From Providencia sp. R33 (GTDB lineage: Bacteria; Pseudomonadota; Gammaproteobacteria; Enterobacterales; Enterobacteriaceae), in contig NZ_CP072453.1 of NCBI RefSeq assembly GCF_019343475.1, forward strand, positions 3,100,001 through 3,164,000: DNA of 64,000 nt. The letters run 5' to 3'. Below, piece by piece: positions 17,507 to 26,577 of the stretch (position 1 is the stretch's first letter; every line of letters begins with the position of its first letter). Both the position numbers and the translations under genes were made by a program. The notes beneath the pieces are model-generated. The model saw only the letters and a list, made by a program, of their open reading frames with translations. It was not told the DNA's origin and made no database searches.

Positions 17507-18259
17507 ATGAGCAAAGAAATTATTGTCGTCACCGCCGCCTATGGCGCGCAAACCGTAAAACAACTTGGCGGCCAGCAGGCTTTATTTGATGCTATTCAAG
17601 GAGCAAACGCTGATGGCATAGAGATCCGCCAAGAGTTATTACAGCCTAACGATAACCTTGATAATATCGCCAACGGGCTACAAACAAGGCAACTTAGCAC
17701 GGTCTATTCTGTGCCAGATACCTTATTTCAGCATCATGCACCGATTGAAATGACAAAACTCAAGCATTACCTCGACGATGCAAAAAAATTGAATGCCCGT
17801 TTCCTTAAGCTTTCATTAGGTGATCTACCAGAACATTATGATTTAACGAACGTTATCAACCTACTCAAGCATTATTCTACCCAACTAGTTATCGAAAATG
17901 ACCAAACTGAGGTTGGTGGGCACATTGCACCACTCAAACGCTTTTTTGTGGATGTCGTGGAAAAAGAGCTGCCAATTAAAATGGCATTCGATATGGCCAA
18001 TTGGCACTGGCTCGGTGAAGACCCTGTCGTTGCCGCACAGCACTTTGCCCCTTTAGTCGCTTATATCCACGTAAAAGCCTGCCAGTTACGTGCAGATAAT
18101 AAACGCGTTGCTGTTGCCCTTGATGATAGCGACGGGTCATGGAAAGCCGTCTTAAACTTACTTCCTAGTAACGTTCCCCGCGGGATTGAATTCCCGCTTG
18201 AGGGTGATGACCTACGTGCAGTAACTGAACACTATGTTTCTCTGTTAAAGGAGATTTAA
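17507..18259 (+). CDS. kguE: KguE-like TIM-barrel sugar isomerase/epimerase
   Basis: A 250-aa AP-endonuclease-2/xylose-isomerase-like TIM barrel. Segments IEIRQELL, VIENDQTEVGG, MAFDMANWHW, YIHVKAC and RGIEFPLEGDD carry the usual acidic and histidine metal ligands. The ATG at 17507 has AGAGGAAA upstream; an earlier in-frame ATG at 17465 does not. It is first of four genes in the order kguE-kguK-kguT-kguD known from Pseudomonas 2-ketogluconate catabolism. The precise reaction of KguE is not settled in the literature I know; identification rests mainly on gene order. Confidence 0.75.
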   Translation: MSKEIIVVTAAYGAQTVKQLGGQQALFDAIQGANADGIEIRQELLQPNDNLDNIANGLQTRQLSTVYSVPDTLFQHHAPIEMTKLKHYLDDAKKLNARFLKLSLGDLPEHYDLTNVINLLKHYSTQLVIENDQTEVGGHIAPLKRFFVDVVEKELPIKMAFDMANWHWLGEDPVVAAQHFAPLVAYIHVKACQLRADNKRVAVALDDSDGSWKAVLNLLPSNVPRGIEFPLEGDDLRAVTEHYVSLLKEI

Positions 18260-18262
18260 TTC

Positions 18263-19246
18263 ATGAAAAATCAATTAGATGTTGTAACTCTCGGCGAAGC
18301 CATGATGATGTTTGTGGCGACCAATACGGGTGAGCTCCATGAGGTTGAAAGCTTTGTTCGCCGTGCCGCAGGCGCAGAGCTGAATGTGGCGATAGGCCTT
18401 TCCCGTATCGGCTTAAAAAGCGGTTGGGTAAGTCGCCTCGGCAATGACTCTTTTGGGCGTTTTATCCAAAGTACATTAGATAAAGAACACGTTGATCATC
18501 AATGTGTTAAATTCGATAGAAATTACCCAACGGGCTTTCAGCTCAAATCTAAAGCTGAAAATGGAACCGATCCCAAAGTGGAGTATTTCCGTAAGGGCTC
18601 AGCGGCAAGTCATTTAGACCTCACTGATTTCAATGAAGATTATTTTTCCTCTGCCCGCCACTTGCATTTAAGCGGTGTCGCCGCAGCGCTTTCTGCCACC
18701 AGCTATCAATTGTCACTATATGCGGCAAAATGGATGCGAAATGCGGGAAAAACATTATCTTTTGACCCTAATTTACGCCCATCGTTATGGCGCAGTGAAA
18801 GTGAAATGGTGGCGCAATTAAATCAGTTAGCCTTTCACGCCAATTGGGTCTTGCCGGGCTTAAAAGAGGGGAAAATTCTCACTGGTTTTGACCAGCCCGA
18901 AGCGATAGCCGATTTTTACCTCTCTCAAGGGGTGGAAGCCGTTGTCATCAAAACAGGTGAACAAGGTGCTTATTATAAAACATCGAATAATCAGCAAGGT
19001 ATCGTCCCTGCTTGCTTAGTCAAAAATGTAGTGGATACCGTTGGCGCTGGCGATGGCTTTGCCGTTGGAGTTATTAGCGCGCTTCTTGAAGGGTTATCTT
19101 TACCTCAAGCCGTTGAAAGAGGTAACTTTATTGGTGCTAGAGCTATCCAAGTGATTGGTGATAGTGAAGGCTTACCGACGAAAGCACAGTTACAGCAAGA
19201 AATGATGGCATTTTCCCCCTCAACTACCGCAGATGCTGCGTGCTAA
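18263..19246 (+). CDS. kguK: 2-ketogluconate kinase (PfkB family)
   Basis: A 327-aa ribokinase-family sugar kinase. An N-terminal GEAMMMF and AGAELNVAIGLSRIG substrate-side motif and a C-terminal DTVGAGDGFAVG anion-hole loop with the catalytic Asp are visible. It starts 3 bp after kguE, so the two are translationally coupled. PfkB relatives include KDG kinase (KdgK), which cannot be excluded by sequence alone; the context of a transporter and a 2-keto-acid reductase favours phosphorylation of 2-ketogluconate to 2-keto-6-phosphogluconate. Confidence 0.78.
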   Translation: MKNQLDVVTLGEAMMMFVATNTGELHEVESFVRRAAGAELNVAIGLSRIGLKSGWVSRLGNDSFGRFIQSTLDKEHVDHQCVKFDRNYPTGFQLKSKAENGTDPKVEYFRKGSAASHLDLTDFNEDYFSSARHLHLSGVAAALSATSYQLSLYAAKWMRNAGKTLSFDPNLRPSLWRSESEMVAQLNQLAFHANWVLPGLKEGKILTGFDQPEAIADFYLSQGVEAVVIKTGEQGAYYKTSNNQQGIVPACLVKNVVDTVGAGDGFAVGVISALLEGLSLPQAVERGNFIGARAIQVIGDSEGLPTKAQLQQEMMAFSPSTTADAAC

Positions 19247-19259
19247 GAAGGAATAGATT

Positions 19260-20540
19260 ATGACAACCAGAGCTCCTGCGATGTCACGTTGGTGGCGCAT
19301 TATGCCAATCGTGTTTATCACTTACAGCCTTGCTTACCTCGACCGCGCTAACTATAGCTTTGCCGCCGCCGCAGGGATCAACGCCGACTTAGGCATTACC
19401 AAGGGGATGTCCTCCCTGCTCGGCTCCTTATTTTTCTTAGGGTATTTTTTCTTCCAAATCCCTGGGGCTATCTACGCAGAAAAACGCAGTGTTCGCAAAC
19501 TGATTTTTGCCTGCATTTTCTTATGGGGCATATTTGCTAGCTTAACGGGGATGGTCAGTAACATACCGATGTTGGTGATTATCCGCTTCAGTTTAGGCGT
19601 CGTCGAAGCTGCGGTTATGCCCGCAATGCTTATCTACATCAGTAACTGGTTCACTCAATCCGAACGTTCACGTGCTAATACCTTTTTAATTTTAGGTAAC
19701 CCAGTGACGGTGTTATGGATGTCAGTGTTATCGGGTTACTTAATTCAAGCTTTTGGCTGGCGTGAAATGTTTATTATTGAAGGGGTTCCCGCGGTTCTAT
19801 GGGCCTTCTTCTGGTGGCGAACTGCCCGTGATAAACCAAGTCAAGTCAATTGGTTAAGTCCGCAAGAAAAAGCGGATTTAGACAAAATACTCAGTGATGA
19901 ACAGAAAAATATCAAGCCCGTACGCAATTACCGCGAGGCGTTCAAATCCCGTAACGTTGTGCTACTGTGCGCACAGTATTTCTGTTGGAGTATCGGGGTT
20001 TATGGCTTTGTGTTATGGCTGCCTTCGATTATTCGCGGTGCATCAAACTTAGGCATGGTGGAAACAGGCTGGCTCTCTGCGGTGCCATATCTTGCCGCCA
20101 CGTTGGCGATGATTTTGGTATCATGGGCTTCAGACCGTATGCATAACCGTAAATTATTTGTCTGGCCAATGCTCTTAATCGGTGCTGTGTGCTTCCTTGG
20201 CTCATACATGCTAGGCAATTCAAATTTCTGGTTATCCTATACCTTACTGGTGATTGCGGGTGCCGCCATGTACGCACCTTATGGCCCATTCTTCGCAATC
20301 ATTCCTGAGATGTTACCAAAAAATGTCGCAGGGGGCGCAATGGCGCTGATCAACAGCATGGGTGCCTTGGGGTCATTCTTCGGCTCATGGTTTGTCGGTT
20401 ACCTCAATGGTGCCACAGGTAGCCCAAGCGCTTCCTATATGTTTATGGGTCTGGCATTGTTAGCCTCAGTGTTCTTTACGCTAATTGTGAAACCCAACCA
20501 AGAACCGAGCAGCGGTTCCGCTATCGCCAAACACGCTTAA
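19260..20540 (+). CDS. kguT: MFS sugar-acid transporter, probable 2-ketogluconate permease
   Basis: A 426-aa 12-helix major facilitator of the anion:cation symporter (ACS) subfamily. TM1 carries YSLAYLDRANYSFAAAAG, and GAIYAEKRSVRKL is the loop 2-3 motif typical of hexuronate/galactarate/2-ketogluconate carriers. It lies in the inner membrane and brings the sugar acid in by proton symport. It is third gene of the operon, 13 bp after the kinase. Substrate is assigned from context. Confidence 0.8.
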   Translation: MTTRAPAMSRWWRIMPIVFITYSLAYLDRANYSFAAAAGINADLGITKGMSSLLGSLFFLGYFFFQIPGAIYAEKRSVRKLIFACIFLWGIFASLTGMVSNIPMLVIIRFSLGVVEAAVMPAMLIYISNWFTQSERSRANTFLILGNPVTVLWMSVLSGYLIQAFGWREMFIIEGVPAVLWAFFWWRTARDKPSQVNWLSPQEKADLDKILSDEQKNIKPVRNYREAFKSRNVVLLCAQYFCWSIGVYGFVLWLPSIIRGASNLGMVETGWLSAVPYLAATLAMILVSWASDRMHNRKLFVWPMLLIGAVCFLGSYMLGNSNFWLSYTLLVIAGAAMYAPYGPFFAIIPEMLPKNVAGGAMALINSMGALGSFFGSWFVGYLNGATGSPSASYMFMGLALLASVFFTLIVKPNQEPSSGSAIAKHA

Positions 20541-20552
20541 TAAGGGGCAACC

Positions 20553-21533
20553 ATGAAAAAGAATGTTATTTTGTATAAGACAATCCCCGATACGCAACTT
20601 GCACGCTTACAACAGCAATTTAATGTCACTGTTTTTGATGAAATTACGGACGAAAACAGGGCAAGTTTCCTGCAAGCGTTAAGTACCGCAGAGGGCATCA
20701 TTGGTGCAAGCTACCCGATTACAGCAGAAGAGCTCGCCCTTGCACCACAGCTAAAAGCGGCATCAACCATTTCGGTTGGCGTTGACCAGTTTGACATTGA
20801 CGCAATGAATGCGCGGAAAATTGCCTTGATGCACACCCCCAATGTGCTCACAGAAACCACTGCAGACACCATTTTCACCTTAGTGCTTTGCAGTGCCCGC
20901 CGCATTATCGAAATGGCGGAAATGGTGAAAAATGGTCGATGGACCAAAAGCATTGGCGAAAGTGATTACGGCAGTAACGTGAATGGCAAAACTATCGGGA
21001 TTTTAGGTATGGGCCGCATTGGTTATGCGGTAGCGAAGCGAGCCAATGCAGGGTTCGGTATGCCTGTACTTTACTACAGTAACCATGCACATGCAGAGGC
21101 AGAAACCAAACTTAACGCCCGACGCTGTGATTTAGACACACTACTGAAAGAATCTGATTTTGTTTGTGTCGTGGTGCCATTGCTGCCATCCACTGAAAAA
21201 CTAATTGGTAAAGCCGAATTGGCGAAAATGAAACCGAGTGCGTTTTTAATCAATGGTTCTCGTGGGAAAATTATTGATGAAGCGGCGCTAATAACCGCCT
21301 TAGAAAACGGTACAATTCGCGGCGCAGGATTAGATGTGTTTGAAGTTGAGCCACTGCCTGCTGACTCTAAACTGCTTACCTTACCAAATGTTGTTGCCCT
21401 ACCCCACATCGGTTCTGCCACCCATGAAACGCGCTATGCCATGGTGGAATGTGCAGTCGATAACTTAATTGCCGCACTAAACGGTGACTTTAGCGAAAAT
21501 TGCGCTAATTTAAGCGCGATACAAACACACTAG
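20553..21533 (+). CDS. kguD: 2-keto-6-phosphogluconate / 2-hydroxyacid reductase
   Basis: A 326-aa D-2-hydroxyacid dehydrogenase, similar over its length to E. coli GhrB. It has the NAD(P)-binding motif GILGMGRIGYAVAKRA (about 149-165), INGSRGKIIDEAAL, and the catalytic-His segment LPHIGSATHETRY. In the kgu pathway the enzyme reduces 2-keto-6-phosphogluconate to 6-phosphogluconate, feeding the pentose phosphate or Entner-Doudoroff route. A GhrB-type role on glyoxylate, hydroxypyruvate or free 2-ketogluconate remains possible. It is the last gene before a strong terminator. Confidence 0.82.
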   Translation: MKKNVILYKTIPDTQLARLQQQFNVTVFDEITDENRASFLQALSTAEGIIGASYPITAEELALAPQLKAASTISVGVDQFDIDAMNARKIALMHTPNVLTETTADTIFTLVLCSARRIIEMAEMVKNGRWTKSIGESDYGSNVNGKTIGILGMGRIGYAVAKRANAGFGMPVLYYSNHAHAEAETKLNARRCDLDTLLKESDFVCVVVPLLPSTEKLIGKAELAKMKPSAFLINGSRGKIIDEAALITALENGTIRGAGLDVFEVEPLPADSKLLTLPNVVALPHIGSATHETRYAMVECAVDNLIAALNGDFSENCANLSAIQTH

Positions 21534-21547
21534 TTTCTTCACAAGAC

Positions 21548-21579
21548 AAAAAGAGGGGAGCTGAAATTCCCCTCTTTTT
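21548..21579. terminator. Bidirectional terminator after kguD
   Basis: Perfect 12-bp stem AAAAAGAGGGGA / TCCCCTCTTTTT with an 8-nt loop, between convergent kguD and the LacI-family gene. A- and T-runs make it functional in both directions. Confidence 0.92.
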
Positions 21580-21590
21580 GCAACCCTAAC

Positions 21591-22631
21591 TTATAGTGTG
21601 GTTGAATTTCTCACGACTAACTCCCCATGAAACAGGTACTGTGTTGGGGCTTTTTCGGGGTTTTTCAGCTTTTCTAATAAACACTCAACGGCTTTGTGCC
21701 CCATTTCAGCGGTGGGTTGCGAAACAGAGGTGATCCCTTGCCCAGCAAAGGCCGCCCATTCGAGGTTATCAAAACTGAGAAAACCAATATCCGCCCCCCA
21801 ACGTAGCCCTTGTTGGTTCATCACGTAGGCAAGCTGCAAGGTTAACACGCCATTTGCCGCCACAATGGCTTTACGCATACCGCGGTGAGATGTGCAAAAG
21901 TTAGCAACGATGGAATCTAATTCCGCTGGGTTCGGTAAGGTAATTTGGTGAAACTCACCTTTGACTTGGCCTTGCTGGTTCAGCAAGCGTTGGAAGGTTT
22001 GCAGGCGCTCTTTACGCGCGCTGTTATATTCGATGGGTTCAGTCACAAAGCAAATCGCCTCAAACCCTTGCTCTATCAAGTGGTTAAATGCCATTTCAGC
22101 CGATGCAGGGTTGTCTAAACCGACCATATCACACGGGAAATCTTCGATTTTTCTATCGAGTAACACAAAAGGCAATGTGGTTTGCTTCAGCACATCAATA
22201 AATTGTGCGTTTACCCCCGCAGAGTTGATAATTAACCCATCAACGCGATAGCCCTTTAATAACTGAATAAATTGGCATTCCAGCTCAATGCTATTATTTG
22301 CATTGCACACCACCGTCATAAACCCTTGCTTGATGGACTCTGACTCAACGCCTTTGAGCACTTCTACCGAAAATGGATTTCCGATATCGGCAATAATCAA
22401 CCCTATCAACCCGGTACGGCCATGCTTTAAACTGCGTGCCATTTGGTTTGGGCGGTAATTCAGTTCTTGGATTGCCACTTCAATACGTTGGCGCATGTTA
22501 TCTGACAGCAAATGGAATTCACCGTTTAAATAACGTGAGATACTGGTTTTCCCTGCCTGTGCTTTGGCAGCCACATCTTTAATTGTTGCTACTTTTTGAG
22601 TTTTCGGTGCCATCGCGCGCGTTTTTTCCAT
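21591..22631 (-). CDS. ptxS: LacI-family repressor, PtxS-like
   Basis: A 346-aa LacI-type regulator. The HTH and hinge (about residues 14-65) include IKDVAAKAQAGKTSISRYLNG and NYRPNQMARSL; a periplasmic-binding-like effector domain follows, ending in SQPTAEMGHKAVECLL. In Pseudomonas, PtxS represses the kgu genes and is released by 2-ketogluconate. The gene converges on the kgu operon, and the CG-centred operator before kguE fits it. An in-frame ATG at 22613 is a possible alternative start. Regulation of kgu is inferred. Confidence 0.78.
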   Translation of the reverse strand: MEKTRAMAPKTQKVATIKDVAAKAQAGKTSISRYLNGEFHLLSDNMRQRIEVAIQELNYRPNQMARSLKHGRTGLIGLIIADIGNPFSVEVLKGVESESIKQGFMTVVCNANNSIELECQFIQLLKGYRVDGLIINSAGVNAQFIDVLKQTTLPFVLLDRKIEDFPCDMVGLDNPASAEMAFNHLIEQGFEAICFVTEPIEYNSARKERLQTFQRLLNQQGQVKGEFHQITLPNPAELDSIVANFCTSHRGMRKAIVAANGVLTLQLAYVMNQQGLRWGADIGFLSFDNLEWAAFAGQGITSVSQPTAEMGHKAVECLLEKLKNPEKAPTQYLFHGELVVRNSTTL

Positions 22632-22693
22632 GTGCTGAAAAGAAAGGCTAATGCCTTATCTTACTCGAATTAACAGCAATTTACTTGCCATAT

Positions 22694-23647
22694 TCACCTA
22701 ACTTGCTGTTTTAGCCACTGAATAAAAATATCGGCTTTGGGGTTACGTTTTTCATTTAGCATCGCAAAGTAATGGCGTTGTTGGCATTTGAGTGCAATAT
22801 CCCCAAAAGGCATCACCAGCTCTTGGCACTTAATGCGTTTTTCAACCAATTGTTTACGACCCATCGCCACACCCGCGTGGTTCATTGCCGCCACAATCGC
22901 CAAATCTGAACGGTCAAAACACAGGTTCCGACGGTGCGGAAATAGCGATAATTGGTAGTGTTCACTCCACGCTTTCCATTCATCATAGTCGGAGTTACTG
23001 CTCCAAGCCTGCCTGTCATGCAACAAGGTACAGTTTTTGAGTTGGTGAATATTGTCCATCAAATCGTGCTGTTTGGCGTATTGTGGGCTGCATACAGGCA
23101 CAATAGATTCAGGCATTAAGTCTTCACAATACAAATTAGGCCGCGTGATATCATCGTAATAAATCGCGACATCAATACCATAACCGCGGAAATTAACATC
23201 ATCATTCCCCGTCAATAAATTGAGCTGAATGGAGGGATATTGATTAGTAAAGTCAGCAATTTTGGGAATAAGCCAACACTGGGCAATAGAAGGCCGTGAA
23301 TACACCGTTAATTCCCCTGAAATTTCTTGGTTTTTAATGTCTAAAATTTCTTGGTTGATATCATCCAAATTTTTACGCAATGCCCAATAAATTCGCTCAC
23401 CATCTGCGGTTAACTCTATACGTCGATGAAAACGCTCAAATAATTTAAACCCTAATTCCTCTTCAAGAGTATTGATTCGGTGGCTGACGGCGCTGGGCGT
23501 TAACGCCAATTCTTGTGATGCAAGGGCAAAAGAGCGATGACGAGCCGCCGCTTCAAAAGTATGTAAGCGGGATAGCTGATGGCTCGACAACCGTTTATGC
23601 CATTGAATAAAGCCTGATTGTTCAAAGGGATTATGATTAGGTGACAT
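22694..23647 (-). CDS. dsdC: D-serine deaminase activator, LysR family
   Basis: A 317-aa LysR-type regulator matching E. coli DsdC closely. HTH residues read RLHTFEAAARHRSFALASQELALTPSAVSH in two blocks, and the effector domain includes YSRPSIAQCWLIPKI and TLLHDRQAWS. It is divergent from dsdX-dsdA as in E. coli and should activate them with D-serine. The start at 23647 is chosen because AGGAGG lies 4-5 nt upstream; in-frame extension to 23749 is possible but lacks a ribosome site and is not family-like. Confidence 0.95.
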   Translation of the reverse strand: MSPNHNPFEQSGFIQWHKRLSSHQLSRLHTFEAAARHRSFALASQELALTPSAVSHRINTLEEELGFKLFERFHRRIELTADGERIYWALRKNLDDINQEILDIKNQEISGELTVYSRPSIAQCWLIPKIADFTNQYPSIQLNLLTGNDDVNFRGYGIDVAIYYDDITRPNLYCEDLMPESIVPVCSPQYAKQHDLMDNIHQLKNCTLLHDRQAWSSNSDYDEWKAWSEHYQLSLFPHRRNLCFDRSDLAIVAAMNHAGVAMGRKQLVEKRIKCQELVMPFGDIALKCQQRHYFAMLNEKRNPKADIFIQWLKQQVR

Positions 23648-23734
23648 CGAACCTCCTAGGCGTGTCCTGCATTTTTCTAGAATAACGCGTTTAACATGAA
23701 TTGTTATGATGCAAATCGGTAAATTGCCCTTTTT

Positions 23735-23750
23735 TATGACAAACATCACG
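23735..23750 (+). promoter_or_regulatory. Possible CRP site upstream of dsdX
   Basis: TATGACAAACATCACG matches the TGTGA-N6-TCACA core at 8 of 10 positions, in the dsdC-dsdX divergent region. The E. coli dsd operon is also affected by cAMP-CRP. Single weak site; not certain. Confidence 0.4.
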
Positions 23751-23856
23751 CCGTTGAGTTAATTTAATTCATCTAAGTCCCCAATTTCATCGTTTGTCAC
23801 CTCTGAATATTTATTATCCAATAGAGGCACAACAACAAAATGATTAGGGGTAGGAT

Positions 23857-25194
23857 ATGGACTCTACAATGTGGATGCTCGGCACGCTGGTTATTAGTAT
23901 CTTGCTGATCATCGTTTCGATTATTAAATTTAAGTTTCACCCTTTTTTAGCCCTTTTACTCGCCAGCTTCTTTGTCGGTATCTCCATGAAAATGAACCCG
24001 TTAGAAATGGTGAATGCCATTGAAAATGGGATTGGTGGTACACTCGGTTTCCTCGCCGCCATTATCGGGCTAGGGACTATCCTCGGAAAAATGATGGAAA
24101 TCTCGGGGGCAGCGGAACGTATCGGTGTCACCTTACAAAAAAGCCGCTGGTTAACCCCCGATGTCACGATGGTGTTAATCGGTTTAATCTGCGGTATCAC
24201 CCTGTTTGTTGAAGTCGGTGTGGTGTTATTGATCCCACTGGCGTTTTCCATTGCCAAAAGAACCAATACGTCGTTATTAAAACTCGCCATTCCGCTATGT
24301 ACCGCACTGATGGCGGTGCATTGCATCGTGCCACCACACCCTGCAGCGCTGTTTGTCACCAATGAACTAGGTGCAGATATTGGAACGGTGATTGTTGCTG
24401 GGCTTGCTGTGGGGCTTGTAGCTTCATTAGTAGGTGGGCCATTATTCCTGAAATTCTTAGGTGAGCGTTTACCGTTCAAAACGGTGCCAGAGGCATTTTC
24501 GGACCTCGAAGTGCGTGACGAAAAAGATTTACCCTCTTTAGGCGCCACATTATTTACCGTTTTACTGCCAATTATTCTCATGTTAATCAAAACAGCGGCT
24601 GATTTAAACATGAGCAAAGACAATCAGTTATATACCTTCCTGCAGTTTATCGGTAACCCTATTACCGCTATGTTTATTGCCGCGTTTGTCGCGTATTACA
24701 TGCTTGGTATTCGCCGTAACATGGGCATGAGCGTATTACTCAGTAAAACCGAAGAAAGCTTTAGTTCAATCGCCAATATCTTACTGATTATTGGTGCGGG
24801 TGGTGCATTTAACGGTATCTTAAAAGGTAGCGGACTGAGTGATTCCCTTGCGCTGGTGCTGTCTGGTATCGACATGCACCCAATCTTACTGGCATGGTTA
24901 GTGGCGATTATTCTGCACGCAGCAGTCGGCTCCGCCACCGTTGCTATGATGGGCGCCACCGCCATTGTGGCACCGCTAATGCCAATGTACCCACATATCA
25001 GCCCAGAAATTATGACATTAGCCATCGGTTCTGGCGCGATTGGTTGTACTATCGTCACAGACTCCCTGTTCTGGCTGGTTAAACAATATTGTAATGCCAC
25101 CTTGGCTGAAACATTCCGTTTTTACAGTGTCGCCACCCTTATCGCATCCCTTGTTGCGCTGGCAGGCACCTTTGCACTTTCATTTGTGATTTAG
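23857..25194 (+). CDS. dsdX: D-serine transporter, GntP family
   Basis: A 445-aa inner-membrane permease, the same length as E. coli DsdX, with about twelve hydrophobic helices. Family motifs include GLICGITLFVEVGVVLLIP, CIVPPHPAA and GSATVAMMGATAIVAPL. It imports D-serine (GntP relatives carry gluconate). It is followed by dsdA after 12 bp and transcribed away from dsdC, exactly the enteric arrangement. Confidence 0.95.
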   Translation: MDSTMWMLGTLVISILLIIVSIIKFKFHPFLALLLASFFVGISMKMNPLEMVNAIENGIGGTLGFLAAIIGLGTILGKMMEISGAAERIGVTLQKSRWLTPDVTMVLIGLICGITLFVEVGVVLLIPLAFSIAKRTNTSLLKLAIPLCTALMAVHCIVPPHPAALFVTNELGADIGTVIVAGLAVGLVASLVGGPLFLKFLGERLPFKTVPEAFSDLEVRDEKDLPSLGATLFTVLLPIILMLIKTAADLNMSKDNQLYTFLQFIGNPITAMFIAAFVAYYMLGIRRNMGMSVLLSKTEESFSSIANILLIIGAGGAFNGILKGSGLSDSLALVLSGIDMHPILLAWLVAIILHAAVGSATVAMMGATAIVAPLMPMYPHISPEIMTLAIGSGAIGCTIVTDSLFWLVKQYCNATLAETFRFYSVATLIASLVALAGTFALSFVI

Positions 25195-25206
25195 AAGAGA
25201 GTAATT

Positions 25207-26541
25207 ATGACTCAGATAAACGTGAATAAGTTAATTGCTGACTACCCTTTAGTTCAGGACTTAATCAATTTAAAACACGTGGCGTGGTTCAACCCTAATG
25301 CCACCACCACAGAAGCAGGTTTACCTTATGTGGGATTAACCCTTGAGAATGTTCAAGATGCCGAAGCGCGTTTAAACCGTTTTGCACCATACTTGATGAA
25401 AGCGTTCCCAGAAACGCAAGCCACTCAAGGGATTATCGAGTCTGACGTGGTGGCAATCCCCAATATGCAAACCGCGCTCGAAGCCCGTTACCAAACGCCA
25501 ATCACCGGGAAAATGTTATTAAAGAAAGACAGCCACTTGCCGATTTCGGGCTCGATCAAAGCGCGTGGGGGAATTTATGAAGTGCTCACCCACGCCGAAA
25601 AACTGGCACTTGAGGCAGGGCTGCTATCCATTGATGATAATTATGAAGTTTTATTTTCTGATAAATTCCGCCAATTTTTCAGCCAATACAGCATCGCGGT
25701 AGGCTCAACGGGTAATTTAGGGATGTCTATCGGCATCATGAGTGCCAAGTTAGGCTTTAGCGTCAGCGTGCATATGTCTGCGGATGCGCGCCAGTGGAAG
25801 AAAGACAAACTACGCTCACACGGTGTGAATGTCGTTGAATATGAACAAGATTACAGCATTGCCGTTGAACAAGGTCGCAAAGAAGCAGAACAAGACCCAA
25901 ACTGTTTCTTTATTGATGATGAAAACTCCACAACGTTGTTTTTAGGCTACGCCGTCGCAGGGCTGCGTCTAAAAAAACAATTTGCAGAACAAGGTGTTAT
26001 TGTTGATAAAGACCATCCGCTGTTTGTCTACCTACCTTGCGGCGTAGGCGGTGGCCCTGGTGGGGTCGCCTTTGGATTAAAACTGGCGTTTGGCGATGCA
26101 GTGCACTGCCTGTTTGCAGAACCAACACATTCACCGTGCATGCTTTTGGGCGTCCACACTGGGTTACACGATGGTATCTCTGTTCAAGAAATTGGTATTG
26201 ATAATATCACTGCCGCAGATGGCCTTGCTGTTGGTCGAGCCTCTGGTTTTGTGGGTCGTGCGATGGAGCGGTTAATCGATGGGTACTACACCCTTGATGA
26301 CTCAGAAATGTATAACCTGTTAGGGTTACTCAACCAAACAGAAGCTATCAAACTAGAACCGTCAGCCCTTGCGGGTATGACGGGCTGCGTGCATGTCACA
26401 CAAAACACCGATTACCAGCAGTCTAAAGCGCTCAGTGCGCAGCAGATGGCAAATGCCACACACCTTGTTTGGGCAACAGGCGGCGGTATGGTGCCGAGTG
26501 ACGAAATGGAAAAATATTTATCACAGGCTAAACTGGGTTAA
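25207..26541 (+). CDS. dsdA: D-serine dehydratase (ammonia-lyase)
   Basis: A 444-aa PLP enzyme that converts D-serine to pyruvate and ammonia. The PLP lysine is K118 in SGSIKARGG, the same number as in E. coli, and the phosphate-binding glycine loop reads PCGVGGGPGGVAFG. It detoxifies D-serine, which is abundant in urine, and lets it be used for growth. It is last in the dsdXA operon, with a strong terminator just after the stop. Confidence 0.97.
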   Translation: MTQINVNKLIADYPLVQDLINLKHVAWFNPNATTTEAGLPYVGLTLENVQDAEARLNRFAPYLMKAFPETQATQGIIESDVVAIPNMQTALEARYQTPITGKMLLKKDSHLPISGSIKARGGIYEVLTHAEKLALEAGLLSIDDNYEVLFSDKFRQFFSQYSIAVGSTGNLGMSIGIMSAKLGFSVSVHMSADARQWKKDKLRSHGVNVVEYEQDYSIAVEQGRKEAEQDPNCFFIDDENSTTLFLGYAVAGLRLKKQFAEQGVIVDKDHPLFVYLPCGVGGGPGGVAFGLKLAFGDAVHCLFAEPTHSPCMLLGVHTGLHDGISVQEIGIDNITAADGLAVGRASGFVGRAMERLIDGYYTLDDSEMYNLLGLLNQTEAIKLEPSALAGMTGCVHVTQNTDYQQSKALSAQQMANATHLVWATGGGMVPSDEMEKYLSQAKLG

Positions 26542-26548
26542 TTACTCT

Positions 26549-26577
26549 CCCCCCTTCAAAGCTTTGGAGGGGGTTTT
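26549..26577 (+). terminator. Terminator of dsdXA
   Basis: GC-rich stem (CCCCCTTC... pairing with ...GGAGGGGG, about 11-12 bp including AAAG/CTTT near the loop) followed by TTTTT. Confidence 0.9.
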
